A stretch of DNA of 64,000 bases, from the NCBI GenBank assembly GCA_002390285.1, contig DGPB01000002.1, forward strand, positions 62,001 to 126,000, written 5' to 3'. The first letter of the stretch is position 1. Every line of letters starts with the position of its first letter. Shown here one piece after another: positions 37,727 to 47,710 of this stretch. Under the pieces are notes generated by a model. The model was not told the origin of the DNA. It ran no database searches and was given only the letters and a program-made list of their open reading frames with translations. The DNA comes from Cellvibrionales bacterium UBA4451 (GTDB lineage: Bacteria; Pseudomonadota; Gammaproteobacteria; Pseudomonadales; Porticoccaceae). Both the position numbers and the translations under genes were made by a program.

Positions 37727-40700
37727 TCAGATAATTTCAAGTAAGTTCATGAGTGGAAAATAAAGCGCAGTTTTGATGGGCATATCGTCCATCTGGCTGA
37801 AAAGTGTCGTGTAGTGTTCCAACTGAGTCTTGTACTGGCTGATCTGATGGCGTAAAAATGCTTCTTGAGAGTCACCTTCTGTGGGTTCAGTCATCTTGTA
37901 GTCAATAATCCAGCGAACTCCCTCAGCTACAAAGGTACGATCCACTACCGCTGTTTTGGTTTCCCCATTATGTGTCGTATAGCCAATGGCGTATTCACAC
38001 TGGCTCTGGGCGTGTTTATTGCTTAATAACCACCGTGCAGTGTCGTTCTGTAGGCAGTGGCTGACAGCGCGAGAAATCATTACCAGTGGTTCATCCGTTT
38101 GGCAGACACCCAGCTGACGTAGCTGAATTCTCCAGAAGGGTTGGCGTCCCTGTATTGTGTCGAGATTCCAGGTATCCAGACCCTCCATGACAATTTGTCG
38201 AAGGATACGGTGAAGCACCGTACCGGTATGACGGGGAGTGGGATTTTGCTCCGTTAAGGGTGTTCGGTTAGTATTCTGGCGTGCATGCTCCTGATGTGAA
38301 GGGTTTTGGAGTGTAAAGTCCAGAGATGCATGCTCGCTAGTCTCAGTTATGTCTTCATCCCTAGAAGTTAGCTTGGTGTACTGCCAGTTTGCCGGAAGTC
38401 TTCGTAAAGAATTAAGAGTCGGTATAGGCGTTGACGATATTAGGCCATCCCCATCCAGAGGGTAATAGTGACACTGGATACCCGGTGTTTCAGCTTCAAC
38501 GGCCGATTCAAGTACTGGCCATAGGCTTTCAAGCAAGCTGTTAGCGGTAGGCTTTTTCTCCTCAGTAATGGTGTAGAGCAGATGTAGTTTACTGATGGCT
38601 CGAGTGGTCGCCACATAGAGAACGCGGGCCTTTTCCAGTTGGCCCTTAAGTTGATGTTCCCGCTGTAGATACTTGTATAGTGGGTCCGCATCCAGTCCCG
38701 TCTGCTCAAGAGGCCCGATAATGAGCTGATTTTGTCCTTGTTGGCTCACCCGTTCTTGCCAGAGCATCAACTGCTTGTCGTCACCACGAGGTTTGCGATT
38801 CAGGCCCGGGATGATGACCGTATCAAATTCAAGCCCCTTGGCTTTGTGGATGGTCATGACATGGAGATTAGGGTCTGCATCCTGATCAGGTTTGGCATAC
38901 AGGGACTGCACCGCTTTTTCAAAGGCGGGCCAATCATTGATCGTTCCGCCGGTTTCCTGTTGTTCAAGTAAATCGAGGTATTGCTGGCACTGCTCTAGCT
39001 CTGTGGTAGAGCAAAGTGTTGACGCTCCGCCGAGAGCGGCCCATATACCTTCAATCCAGATACGTAATGATTTACGGTGCCGCTGATCCCAGCCCAATTT
39101 TAGAACAGCACTAACACGGCTTAATATCTGCCTGCCCTCTGTTGACAGGTTGGACATCTCCGTGTGATTCAGAATATTTAGAAATATCAGCGGATACCGC
39201 TCTCCCTCAGCTATTGGGTTCTGTTCCGGTAATGTGGTGTTAGTCACATGGAATAGATCGTGAAGGTTTAGGCCGCACCAGGGTGCACGCAGAATGGCCA
39301 GCCAAGCAATTCGATCCGCAGGCGAGAGAAGTGCGCGGGTGAGAGACATTAAGTCAATCACCGGCATTCGTTTTCCCAGTGGATCGATATCGGTGGCCTG
39401 CCAGCGATGTCCAGCACGTTGAAGTGCTGACAGGATGTCAGGTAAATGGGTACGATTGCGAACCAGAATGGCAATAGAGCCCTCTGGATTAGATTGCTTG
39501 GCCTCCTTGACTCGAATAACCACCTGTTCTGCCTCAGCTTGACGACCAAGCTGGTTATCAGGGGGGTAATTAATAAAAGCATCTACCGTGACAGCTTCAG
39601 CGGGCAGGGAGGGGTGATGGGCGAGAGATGGGCTGTAACTGACCGCGCCACGGCTGATGTTGTCGTGGCGTGGAAAGACCTCAACAAAGGCCTGGTTAAC
39701 CCAGTTAATGATGCCTGCCTGTGACCTAAAGTTGACCTGTAGGTCCAGCGGTTCTAATTGAATATCACCGATAGGCATACAGCGTGCTTCGAGGAATAGG
39801 CCCACATTGGCACTGCGAAAGCCGTACAGGGATTGCATGGCATCGCCCACGATAAACAGGCTTCGTCCGTCTTCTGGCTGCCAGCCCGCAGTGAGTCGTC
39901 GTAAAATAGTAAATTGTATCGAAGAGGTATCCTGAAATTCGTCGGTCAGTATGTGCTTAATCTGGTAATCCAGTTTTAGTGCCAGGTCTGTTGGCTCCTT
40001 TTCAGGGCCCAATGCACGCAAGGCAGCCAAGGTTATCTCAGTAAAGTCGCAGACCTTTTTCTCCTGAAATATCAGGCTGAGCTGGGCGGCCAGAGCGGGC
40101 AGTAACAGTATCAGCGCCTCCAATACACGCCATTGGTTGTCGCTGTAATTTACTGAGGGAAGGAAGCGAATATCTTCTAGGACATCACGTAATCCAGAAA
40201 TTGGCTGTAATTCACCAATTAGTTGGGTCATCGCACCTTTTTGCGCTTTGGCGAGTGTCTTGTCACCGGTATCTGTTTCGGTGGGAAACCCCATATTTTT
40301 GTTTAGTGCTTTTCGCCACTCATTCTGTCCGGTCAACAGCAGCTCACATAACCCTTGCCATTGTTCAATGTAGTGCGTGTTGCTTTCTGGCAATTCAACC
40401 ATGCCAAGGCAGTGGTTAATTGGTGAAGTACGCTTGTCATAGGGGAGCTGGCTGGCGGCGTAGTCAGCAAATAGGGCGAGGTCACTACCGTTCGCTGATA
40501 GCAGATCTCGAGCTTCTGAGAGCGTTTCCTCGATAATGTCACTGAGAAATTTTTCAAGGTATTCTCTGGCGCCACGTGACTGGAAAAGCTGCCCCAGCAA
40601 TTGTTCCCGCTTGCTCAACAGATTGGTGAGCAGGTGTTCTAGTTTGTTGAGATCGTTGTCTAGATGAGACAGCAGGACGGTGATGGCTTTTCCTAGAGAA

Positions 40701-41194
40701 TGTTGCTGTTCAAGTGCCGGCAGTAGTAGTTCTGAGATAGCTTCATGGTAGTAGGGCGTAGGGTCATCCAATGGTTCCGAGTAATCACCAAAGCTACTTT
40801 CTACCGCTAGCTGCTGGGCTAGATTGAGGCAGAAACCATCGATAGTTTGAATACGTAGGCGATTGGGGTTTTCCAGGAGTTTCCAGGACCGTGCATGATC
40901 TCGTTCCAGTGCTTTTTCCGCCAGATCGAAGGTGATTTGTTGGTGGCTACTTTGTGGTTGTTCGTTATTCGATACACGAGCCAACGCCTCCATGACGCGG
41001 TGCTGCATTTCTCCCGCTGCTTTGCGGGTAAATGTCATACACAGAATTTCTTCAGGCTCATCAACAAGGGCTAATAAACGCAGTACTCGCTGGATGAGAA
41101 GTTCAGTTTTTCCCGAACCCGCTGGTGCCGCAACGGCGAAGGATCGATGAGGATCGAGAGCGGCTAGTCTCTGGGCTGAATCTGCCACTGTCAT
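37727..41194 (-). CDS. addA: AddA-like UvrD-family helicase/nuclease
   Basis: 1155-residue SF1A helicase fused to a C-terminal nuclease, for processing double-strand breaks before recombination. Visible: Walker A APAGSGKTELLIQR (about 20-33), TFTRKAAGEM, LTDEFQDTSSIQF (Walker B), VGDAMQSLYGFR, VNFRSQ, TIHKAKGLEFDTVIIPGL, and VATTRA (motif VI). The C-terminal PD-(D/E)xK nuclease shows VVDRTF ... WIIDYKMTEP. It overlaps the upstream partner by four bases. In organisms with this pair RecBCD may be absent; that cannot be judged here. Confidence 0.9.
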   Translation of the reverse strand: MTVADSAQRLAALDPHRSFAVAAPAGSGKTELLIQRVLRLLALVDEPEEILCMTFTRKAAGEMQHRVMEALARVSNNEQPQSSHQQITFDLAEKALERDHARSWKLLENPNRLRIQTIDGFCLNLAQQLAVESSFGDYSEPLDDPTPYYHEAISELLLPALEQQHSLGKAITVLLSHLDNDLNKLEHLLTNLLSKREQLLGQLFQSRGAREYLEKFLSDIIEETLSEARDLLSANGSDLALFADYAASQLPYDKRTSPINHCLGMVELPESNTHYIEQWQGLCELLLTGQNEWRKALNKNMGFPTETDTGDKTLAKAQKGAMTQLIGELQPISGLRDVLEDIRFLPSVNYSDNQWRVLEALILLLPALAAQLSLIFQEKKVCDFTEITLAALRALGPEKEPTDLALKLDYQIKHILTDEFQDTSSIQFTILRRLTAGWQPEDGRSLFIVGDAMQSLYGFRSANVGLFLEARCMPIGDIQLEPLDLQVNFRSQAGIINWVNQAFVEVFPRHDNISRGAVSYSPSLAHHPSLPAEAVTVDAFINYPPDNQLGRQAEAEQVVIRVKEAKQSNPEGSIAILVRNRTHLPDILSALQRAGHRWQATDIDPLGKRMPVIDLMSLTRALLSPADRIAWLAILRAPWCGLNLHDLFHVTNTTLPEQNPIAEGERYPLIFLNILNHTEMSNLSTEGRQILSRVSAVLKLGWDQRHRKSLRIWIEGIWAALGGASTLCSTTELEQCQQYLDLLEQQETGGTINDWPAFEKAVQSLYAKPDQDADPNLHVMTIHKAKGLEFDTVIIPGLNRKPRGDDKQLMLWQERVSQQGQNQLIIGPLEQTGLDADPLYKYLQREHQLKGQLEKARVLYVATTRAISKLHLLYTITEEKKPTANSLLESLWPVLESAVEAETPGIQCHYYPLDGDGLISSTPIPTLNSLRRLPANWQYTKLTSRDEDITETSEHASLDFTLQNPSHQEHARQNTNRTPLTEQNPTPRHTGTVLHRILRQIVMEGLDTWNLDTIQGRQPFWRIQLRQLGVCQTDEPLVMISRAVSHCLQNDTARWLLSNKHAQSQCEYAIGYTTHNGETKTAVVDRTFVAEGVRWIIDYKMTEPTEGDSQEAFLRHQISQYKTQLEHYTTLFSQMDDMPIKTALYFPLMNLLEII

Positions 41195-43944
41195 TGAGAG
41201 GGCTCCTCGACAGTGTTATTGGTTGTTATTTTCATGTTCATTTCTGCAACACGATTAAGCGGTTCCAGTTCCTGTTGATACTGTCTGGCACTGGTCTTGT
41301 AGAAGATAACCGGTGCATAGGCCTGTTTAAATTCATCTGCCAGTGTGTCCAGAGATTGTTGCCATTGTGAGAGGAGGTCGTCCCAGTTTTCAGGCTCATT
41401 TTTTCTGCCAGGTGGCTGGATATCGGGTAAGAGCCCGGGTGATTCAGAAAAGCCTACGAATTGTTGTTGAGCCACATTGATAACAGCAAAGGTAGCGGCG
41501 GTCACTGGGGTGTCACTACACAGTACGTAGAGAGGTAGCTGGGGCTGTTCTGGCCGCTCCCCCAGCCAACTATTGGTGCTGGCCTTACCTGTCTTGTAGT
41601 CAATAATGATTTGTCGGCCATCCTCCAGTTGATCGATACGGTCGATAATAAGATTGAGTGGCAGCCCTGAGAACTCGGTTTGAACCCGTTCTTCAAAGGC
41701 GACCACGCTAAACGGTGGGCGAGTTTTTTCTACCTCAAGCCATTGCGCTAAAAGGGTTATGAGACGCTGTTTTTCGATGGTGGTAAATTGAGGGCCAAAC
41801 AGGTCTGGGCGCCGCTTTTGCCACTGCTGTAGTGCTCCGGAAACAACCTCGCCAATAAGTTGAGATAGGGCTTCAGTGGACATGCTGAGTAATCGTTGTT
41901 GATCGCCCAGTTGTTGCCACAACCGCTCTAGACAGTCGTGGAGGATGGAACCTCTATCCATAGTCGATAAGCCGAGAACAGGTTCAGGGGGCTGTATTGC
42001 TCCTAGTCTATGACGTGCAAAGGCATTAAAAGGGCAGCTGGCCTGATCTCGAAAAATACTGCTGCCACCTTTGATTGTGACACCACTCAGCTCTAGTGGT
42101 GGCCCATATTCACAGGCAACCTGTTCCATCTCAGTAGTCGAGGGGATATCCATAATGACGGAATCAGACAGGCTGTCAGGGCTCACCATCGGTAGATCTG
42201 CGATCAACGTGCTCGCCTGTCGAAGACGGTTGGTATCGAACTCGCTGAAGCTAAAAATAACGTTATCTGCGGCGTTCTTTAACCCCGCTACCTGCATTTT
42301 TGCTATCTGTAATTCACGCTCAGGCAACGATCTTGGTGTTCCGAATTCTCTTTGCAGGGCTAACGGTAATAGTGGGTTAGGGGCGATGGATTGGGGCCAG
42401 TGAGCATCATCCATTCCCATCACCCAGAGGTGATCGAAACGCAGGCCAGCGCTTTCCAGTAATCCGAGTATTTGGATGGGTGCGTCTTCGGTTTCGGCCT
42501 GAAAAATGGACTGGCTAGCCAGTTGCTGAAGTTGACGTAATGCCTCATTCAGAGTCACTTCCAGGTTAAGGTTATCGAGAGACAGATATTGCTCACATAT
42601 CCTCAGCCAATGTTGGTGTTGCTGGTATTCAATACTGTCGAGGCCGCGTTCTCCCGGCCAATTCAGCGTATCCAGTTGTTGCTGAAAGAGTATCAACCAC
42701 TGCTGGTAACGGGCTTTATTCGGCATTTGTCGTCGCAAGCTCTCTGCTTGTTCAAGCTGAGCACTTAGGCTGGTTATGCTTTGGGCAGAGTTGTTGAGGG
42801 GCATTCCGTTAAGGGTAGGGCTACCGCAAGACTTTTCGGCCAGGTGAAGCTGATAGCGAAAGTCACCACAACGTAGTGACCGTTTCGCCAGCTTACGTAA
42901 TCTTGTTTCTGCTAGGGCTCTTTGGGGCAGCGTACTATTTCCCCAAAAAGGCGAATTGAGTAATCGACAAAAGTCTTCCAGCGGCAACTGGTGTCTATTT
43001 AGCGATAGCAACAGTAGAGCAGAGGCGACCAATGGTGTATTGCCGAGAGCGACGCCTGCCGAAATATTAAATGGTGTGGCTGATTGTTCCTGATTGGGGA
43101 GGCGGTAATCCGGCTCAAGTTGTTGGCGAAAGATACGCTCAACCTGATCTCTTATGCGAGCCAACTCTGGAATGACGATGCCAATCCGACTGGCTGGATA
43201 AGCCTGTTGTTGTGCCTCGGCCCAGACAGCGGCTGCGGCCCACTCCTGTTGTTCATCATGAAACATAATCTGCTGTGGCCGTTTACTAGCACTGGACTGT
43301 TGCGCATCTGGCGTGGTCATTTTTATTGATGGCACGTTTACGACGGTCTTTGAGCTTGCTGTAGTCAGGGCTTGATACAAGGGCGGTATGCTGTCGAAAC
43401 CAACCATTAGAATCTTCGATTCCTGAGAAAGGGCGCCCGAGGTAAAGCCTTTCAGGACAGTGATGGCCCTATCGGCTAAGGTCACTAATTGGTGTTTGAT
43501 TAGCTTGTCTTGAAACGTCTTAATCCAGCGGTAAAAAAGAGGGGCGTCCGGTTGTAATCGGGAGACAGGAATGTCCCAACGTTGCATGATGGCGTAACCT
43601 TTACATGCCAGACCGGCAAAACTGGCCGGAAGAAGATGCTCCGGTTTTTCTTGATCCTCCTCAATCACCTGCTCCCACAGTAGTTGTTCAATTTGAGGTG
43701 TAATGACCATGCCGTCTGCACTCTGCTCAATGCCGGCATCACAACAACGCTGCCAACTCTCATCTATCCAGTGTTCGATGGCGAGAATACGGGGTTGGGG
43801 CCAGCTTGAATTACCGGACTCTTGCTGGTGCTGTCCCCAGGCTTGCCGTATTTTTGTGGCTAAACGGTTGTTAGAAGTGAGAATCAGTGCGCCCGCCTCA
43901 ATGTCATCCTTGAGAGTGTCAATATCAAAAAGCGGGCGCATCAT
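41191..43944 (-). CDS. AddB-like PD-(D/E)XK nuclease / inactivated helicase subunit
   Basis: 917-residue partner of the downstream AddA-like protein; genomes often call it probable DNA repair protein (TIGR03623-like, from memory). The N-terminal half is helicase-like but lacks a Walker A (LILTSNNRLATKIRQAWGQH). GLRFDHLWVMGMDDAHWPQ is the usual mid-protein motif. The C-terminal nuclease has SCPFNAFARHRLGA, then LIIDRIDQLEDGRQIIIDYKTGKA with Asp and Asp-Tyr-Lys. Only a single obvious Cys of the AddB iron-sulfur set is seen near CPFNAF, so cluster binding is doubtful. Overlaps addA by four bases. Confidence 0.85.
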   Translation of the reverse strand: MMRPLFDIDTLKDDIEAGALILTSNNRLATKIRQAWGQHQQESGNSSWPQPRILAIEHWIDESWQRCCDAGIEQSADGMVITPQIEQLLWEQVIEEDQEKPEHLLPASFAGLACKGYAIMQRWDIPVSRLQPDAPLFYRWIKTFQDKLIKHQLVTLADRAITVLKGFTSGALSQESKILMVGFDSIPPLYQALTTASSKTVVNVPSIKMTTPDAQQSSASKRPQQIMFHDEQQEWAAAAVWAEAQQQAYPASRIGIVIPELARIRDQVERIFRQQLEPDYRLPNQEQSATPFNISAGVALGNTPLVASALLLLSLNRHQLPLEDFCRLLNSPFWGNSTLPQRALAETRLRKLAKRSLRCGDFRYQLHLAEKSCGSPTLNGMPLNNSAQSITSLSAQLEQAESLRRQMPNKARYQQWLILFQQQLDTLNWPGERGLDSIEYQQHQHWLRICEQYLSLDNLNLEVTLNEALRQLQQLASQSIFQAETEDAPIQILGLLESAGLRFDHLWVMGMDDAHWPQSIAPNPLLPLALQREFGTPRSLPERELQIAKMQVAGLKNAADNVIFSFSEFDTNRLRQASTLIADLPMVSPDSLSDSVIMDIPSTTEMEQVACEYGPPLELSGVTIKGGSSIFRDQASCPFNAFARHRLGAIQPPEPVLGLSTMDRGSILHDCLERLWQQLGDQQRLLSMSTEALSQLIGEVVSGALQQWQKRRPDLFGPQFTTIEKQRLITLLAQWLEVEKTRPPFSVVAFEERVQTEFSGLPLNLIIDRIDQLEDGRQIIIDYKTGKASTNSWLGERPEQPQLPLYVLCSDTPVTAATFAVINVAQQQFVGFSESPGLLPDIQPPGRKNEPENWDDLLSQWQQSLDTLADEFKQAYAPVIFYKTSARQYQQELEPLNRVAEMNMKITTNNTVEEPSQ

Positions 43945-44090
43945 GACAGGTATCTTTGTTATCCTAGATTGATTGCCAATGATCGCATAACCTTGATCTA
44001 AAATCAGGGTATGTGTTGGTTCCTTTTCTGTGATTAGAAAGCGAACCTGAGCATTAGATTGAGCATTAGTTAAACAGCTGGATAGATTAC

Positions 44091-45422
44091 ATGGTTATCA
44101 GTGAACAAAATTTAATTTTTCTACTGGCAGGTATCGCCGTAGGTGCTTTGCTAATGTTCGTGTTAATTCGGTTAGCAAGCAGCCGAAAACAAGCGACTAC
44201 TGATGTGACCATGAGCCGTCTCACCCAAGATTTAGATTCAGTCCGAGAAACATTGGTTCTTCGAGATCAGGAGGTAGCCTCACTGAATCGGGAAAAAGCG
44301 TCCTTGGAAACTCGATTGGAAGGTGATCGCACCCGCTACGAAGAGCAGCTGCAGTTATTGCGTCAGGCACGAGAAAGCCTGACACAGGAATTTGAGAATC
44401 TCGCCAACCGAATCTTTGATGCCAAACAAGAAAAATTCGCTCAACAAAGTAAACAGGCTCTGGATACCACCATTGACCCCCTTCGACAGGAAATCACCTC
44501 TTTTCGTAAAAAAGTAGAAGATGCCTACGACAAAGAAAATGCTGAGCGGAACAAACTCATTGGCCAAGTGGTCGAGTTGCAAAAGCAAGCGCAGCGGGTG
44601 GGAGAGGATGCCGTTCATTTGGCTAATGCATTGAAAGGTGACAGCAAGTTCCAGGGAAACTGGGGCGAAGTTATTCTCGAGCGAATTCTCGAGCAGTCGG
44701 GGCTGACCAAAGGACGTGAGTATGAAACACAGGTGTCACTCAGAGATGGTGAAGGACAACGCCGGCAGCCCGATGTGATTATTCATCTACCCGATCACCG
44801 GGATATTGTTGTTGATGCCAAAGTGTCACTGACGGACTACGAACGGTATTGTCGGGCTGAAGAGTCAGCCGATAAGACACTGTTCCTGAAGCAGCATGTT
44901 AGTTCGATTAGGAACCATATTTCTGGGTTGAGTCGTAAAGCCTACGAAGAGCTGGAAGGCGTAAACACCCTCGACTTTGTCCTGATTTTTGTGCCCATTG
45001 AAGCTGCTTTTATGCTGGCTCTGGAACAGGACCACAACCTGTTTAGAGATGCATACGACAAAGGCATTATTCTGGTAAGTCCGACTACACTGTTAGCCAC
45101 CTTGCGGACTATCCACAATATCTGGCGTTATGAAGATCAGAATCGCAATGCAGAGAAAATCGCATCGGAAGCAGGTAAACTCTACGATCAACTGGTACTG
45201 GTAGTCGAGTCTTTGGACGAACTGGGTCGGCATATCGACAAAAGTCAGGATGCATGGCAGCAAACGCGTAAACGACTTGTTGATGGTCGTGGCAATCTAG
45301 TGAGAAAATTTGAAGACATTAAAAAGTTAGGTGCACGCACTAAGCGGCAATTACCCGAAGACTTGGTTGATGAGGCCAAGCTCCAAGAAGAAGTACCACC
45401 ATTAGGGGAAGATAAAGACTAA
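44091..45422 (+). CDS. rmuC: DNA recombination protein RmuC
   Basis: 443-residue protein with one N-terminal membrane helix (about 8-27), a long coiled coil (about 40-180) and the RmuC nuclease-like core: GNWGEVILERILEQSGL, REYETQVSLRDGEGQRRQPD, HRDIVVDAKVSLTDYERY, and ALFVP-type segment FVLIFVPIEAAFMLAL, with ILVSPTTLLATLRTI. RmuC limits inversions at repeats in E. coli and has been linked to phage defence and recombination in others. It is divergent from the AddAB pair, which fits a recombination role. Confidence 0.95.
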   Translation: MVISEQNLIFLLAGIAVGALLMFVLIRLASSRKQATTDVTMSRLTQDLDSVRETLVLRDQEVASLNREKASLETRLEGDRTRYEEQLQLLRQARESLTQEFENLANRIFDAKQEKFAQQSKQALDTTIDPLRQEITSFRKKVEDAYDKENAERNKLIGQVVELQKQAQRVGEDAVHLANALKGDSKFQGNWGEVILERILEQSGLTKGREYETQVSLRDGEGQRRQPDVIIHLPDHRDIVVDAKVSLTDYERYCRAEESADKTLFLKQHVSSIRNHISGLSRKAYEELEGVNTLDFVLIFVPIEAAFMLALEQDHNLFRDAYDKGIILVSPTTLLATLRTIHNIWRYEDQNRNAEKIASEAGKLYDQLVLVVESLDELGRHIDKSQDAWQQTRKRLVDGRGNLVRKFEDIKKLGARTKRQLPEDLVDEAKLQEEVPPLGEDKD

Positions 45423-45511
45423 CTCTGGCTTTTCATCACTAATATTGGTACCTAGACATCCATCTATTAACCATTCCTGCTTGACTTAGTTGTGGCAGTT
45501 AACAGCACTAT

Positions 45512-46012
45512 ATGACTATGAATTTACTGATCGTTTTAGCCCTACTTACTGTTCTTGCTCTCGCGGGCTATGCCTTTTCTCTTTACCTGAGATTGCGTCG
45601 TCAAAAAACCGAGCGCACACACCAGCAGGAATTATTAGCGGAGACGTTGATTGAGCGCCGTGTGCATCACCGTAATAGCATCCGTGTGATTGCCTCAGCT
45701 ATTGTGGCTAAACAGGTAAGTCTTACTGAAGGGGCCATTCGTATCCGTATGCTGTCTACTCAGTTGGAGCTTTCGGACTCAGAAAAAACAGATTATCAAG
45801 TATTCGTTCAGTTGGCTGAAGCCACCGCGCATATACCTATTCTCGACGAATGGAGAAAACTCAACTCATTGGAAAAGCATCGCTTTGATATAGAGAGAGA
45901 TGAGTTAGAAAAAAACTATCGAGACTTTGTTGAAAACGCAGCTCGTAAGCTGGTTGACGACCTTGGTTCTACCGATTCAAAACCACTATATTATTCAGTG
46001 GGGAAGGATTGA
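45512..46012 (+). CDS. DUF2489 family membrane-anchored protein
   Basis: 166 residues: one N-terminal membrane helix (about 4-24), then a basic linker (YLRLRRQKTERTHQQ) and a helical cytosolic domain. The segment RNSIRVIASAIVAKQVSLTEGAIRIRML is the DUF2489 signature. Function unknown. Two close ATGs (45512, 45518) are both possible; neither has a strong ribosome binding site. It lies 89 bases after rmuC and ends 10 bases before a 28-base palindrome. Confidence 0.85.
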   Translation: MTMNLLIVLALLTVLALAGYAFSLYLRLRRQKTERTHQQELLAETLIERRVHHRNSIRVIASAIVAKQVSLTEGAIRIRMLSTQLELSDSEKTDYQVFVQLAEATAHIPILDEWRKLNSLEKHRFDIERDELEKNYRDFVENAARKLVDDLGSTDSKPLYYSVGKD

Positions 46013-46022
46013 CAGCCAACAG

Positions 46023-46050
46023 TAAGTGCCTAGGTATACCTAGGCACTTA
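46023..46050. repeat. 28-base perfect palindrome with CTAGG-TATA-CCTAG core
   Basis: Every base from 46023 to 46050 pairs with its mirror partner about the centre 46036/46037. As a hairpin it is a 12-base stem with a TATA loop and no T-run on either side. It lies between the DUF2489 stop and the PhnA-like gene. The core 46030-46043 recurs, with one change, upstream of the cytochrome oxidase operon (55517-55530). Confidence 0.9.
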
Positions 46051-46120
46051 AAACCTTCAATTGTTTGCCAGATCAAACCGTCATGTCATCGCCGCTCAAA
46101 AATTGAGGCCATCTATTCCA

Positions 46121-46696
46121 ATGAATATTGAACAAGCACTTTTACAGCGCAGTAACTCAACCTGTGAGCTCTGCACCAGTGAATCCAACCTGGCTGTTTA
46201 TCAAATACCGCCGGCAAAGGATGATAATGCTGACCAATGTATATTGGCTTGTGATATTTGCCGTGAGCAAATTGAAAATCCAGAAAGCGCAGAGCCTAGC
46301 CACTGGCGTTGCCTGAATGACAGCATGTGGAGTCAAGTACCTGCCGTTCAGGTGATGGCATGGCGTATGCTTAGCCACCTAGAGGCTGAAGGTTGGCCGC
46401 AGGATCTTCTGGATATGCTTTATCTTGAAGATGATGTGCTGGTGTGGGCTAAGGCGGCTGGTTCAGACGTTGATGAAGACGATACGCCACCCACCCTAGA
46501 TAACAACGGTGCCGTGCTTCAGAGTGGGGATACCGTGACGTTGATTAAAGATCTTGATGTTAAAGGTGCTGGTTTTACGGCAAAGCGCGGTACGGCGGTT
46601 CGAAATATCTCACTAACGAATAATCCAGAGCACATTGAAGGTCGGGTTAACGGGGTCCGTATCGTGTTGTTAACGTGCTACTTGAAGAAGTCTTAG
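46121..46696 (+). CDS. PhnA/YjdM-like zinc-ribbon protein
   Basis: 191 residues from the ATG of MNIEQALLQRSNSTCELCTS. The N-terminal zinc ribbon has CELC and CDIC pairs (about residues 15-18 and 44-47), the middle is acidic, and the C-terminal PhnA domain reads LQSGDTVTLIKDLDVKGAGFTAKRGT ... ITL-like NISLTNNPEHIEGRVNGVRIVLLTCYLKK. Despite the name, this family is not part of phosphonate lyase; its role is unclear. The 28-base palindrome 71 bases upstream may regulate it. Confidence 0.88.
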   Translation: MNIEQALLQRSNSTCELCTSESNLAVYQIPPAKDDNADQCILACDICREQIENPESAEPSHWRCLNDSMWSQVPAVQVMAWRMLSHLEAEGWPQDLLDMLYLEDDVLVWAKAAGSDVDEDDTPPTLDNNGAVLQSGDTVTLIKDLDVKGAGFTAKRGTAVRNISLTNNPEHIEGRVNGVRIVLLTCYLKKS

Positions 46697-46728
46697 CCTG
46701 CTTTTTAGACGCGTTATTAACATGGAAA

Positions 46729-47055
46729 TCAGCCTTTCGTGAGGTAAGGAATAGTGCCTGCTGCATCAGAATCATCAATTAATTGAACTGTGCTGATACT
46801 TCCTCCTAATCGAGACTCTCTGAATTTTTCATAATCAGGGTCGTTAACAAATCCTTGAGCTGAGTCCATGTTAGGGAACGCCACCAGAGCTATCAAAGAG
46901 GCATTTGATGGTTCGCCATCTACGTGAGTGACATTTCCACTGCGGGAGAGATATTTCCCTCCGTGTTTATGAACGATGTCGTGTACATTCGTTGCGTACC
47001 CGGATATCCAGGATTCATCGGTAACTTCTACTTCACCAATTAAATATACCGTCAT
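46729..47055 (-). CDS. DUF1330 family protein
   Basis: 108-residue single-domain protein with the ferredoxin-like fold of the DUF1330 / dimeric alpha-beta barrel group: an opening beta strand TVYLIGEVEV, a helix with the conserved YATNVHDIVHKHGGKYLSR, LIALVAFPNMDSAQGFVNDPDY and a final strand. Such proteins form small dimers; no function is established. No signal peptide. A 56-base gap separates it from the membrane protein gene upstream on the same strand, so the two may be cotranscribed. Confidence 0.85.
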   Translation of the reverse strand: MTVYLIGEVEVTDESWISGYATNVHDIVHKHGGKYLSRSGNVTHVDGEPSNASLIALVAFPNMDSAQGFVNDPDYEKFRESRLGGSISTVQLIDDSDAAGTIPYLTKG

Positions 47056-47111
47056 ATGTTTTCTCCTGTTTGATCGTTTTATATTCTAATTACTGTTGTG
47101 AAATATGAGAT

Positions 47112-47537
47112 CTAGTCAATCACCCCAAAGGCGGTGAATACCTTTGTCAGCGGAAAAGTGCAGGCAATCCATGTGATAAAGAACACTAAACTATAAATTA
47201 GAACGCGCCAGTTTGATTGAAAATTGAAGGTTGCTGAGACCTCTATATCCTCTTTATCCATATGCCATGAGGATGCCATTTGCATGGCTACAAGGGCGTA
47301 GACAAAGGGGATTGCTATTTCAGGGAAATTTGAGGGAAGAAATTGAAGGCATGCAAGTAAAACGACATTGAAGACCACACCCCATATAATCGTTTGCCGA
47401 GCCGCATCGGACTTACCCAGAGTTTTAAAGTTTTTCCAGAGAAAGTAGACCATAGCAATAGGTCCACCAAAGAAGCTTCCCAGAGTAACTTGAAAGGGCG
47501 AATAAAGTTTTAATTCATTGATCGTTATTTCATTCAT
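47112..47537 (-). CDS. Hypothetical four-helix membrane protein
   Basis: 141 residues with hydrophobic segments at about 15-32, 46-65, 72-90 and 107-130, so an integral inner-membrane protein is likely. The N-terminus LYSPFQVTLGSFFGGPIAMVYFLWKNF (only part shown as motif: SFFGGPIA) resembles small stress-type membrane proteins, but I recognise no family. No ribosome binding site of note. Neighbours DUF1330 and trmA give no functional hint. Confidence 0.7.
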   Translation of the reverse strand: MNEITINELKLYSPFQVTLGSFFGGPIAMVYFLWKNFKTLGKSDAARQTIIWGVVFNVVLLACLQFLPSNFPEIAIPFVYALVAMQMASSWHMDKEDIEVSATFNFQSNWRVLIYSLVFFITWIACTFPLTKVFTAFGVID

Positions 47538-47710
47538 GTACGGTATTTTCTCATCACTAAAAGGTAGTTGGAGCGTGTTATCAACGCTTCAACCTCCTGC
47601 TTTGTTGTTCCACTAGACGAAACTCGCGGGGTTTTTTGCCTATTCTATACCAGCTGGGCAACGGAACCCCAGCTCGGTTAAGGCTTTCATGGTGAAATGA
47701 ATTGCTAAGA

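Noticed and set aside
37727..43944. The helicase/nuclease pair as a phage defence system
   Set aside because: Motifs and gene order match the AddAB-type repair enzymes found in core genomes, and no mobile or defence genes are nearby.
47652..47674. AGCTGGG/CCCAGCT hairpin downstream of trmA
   Set aside because: No T-run follows in the trmA direction, so a terminator is not supported; it may be chance.
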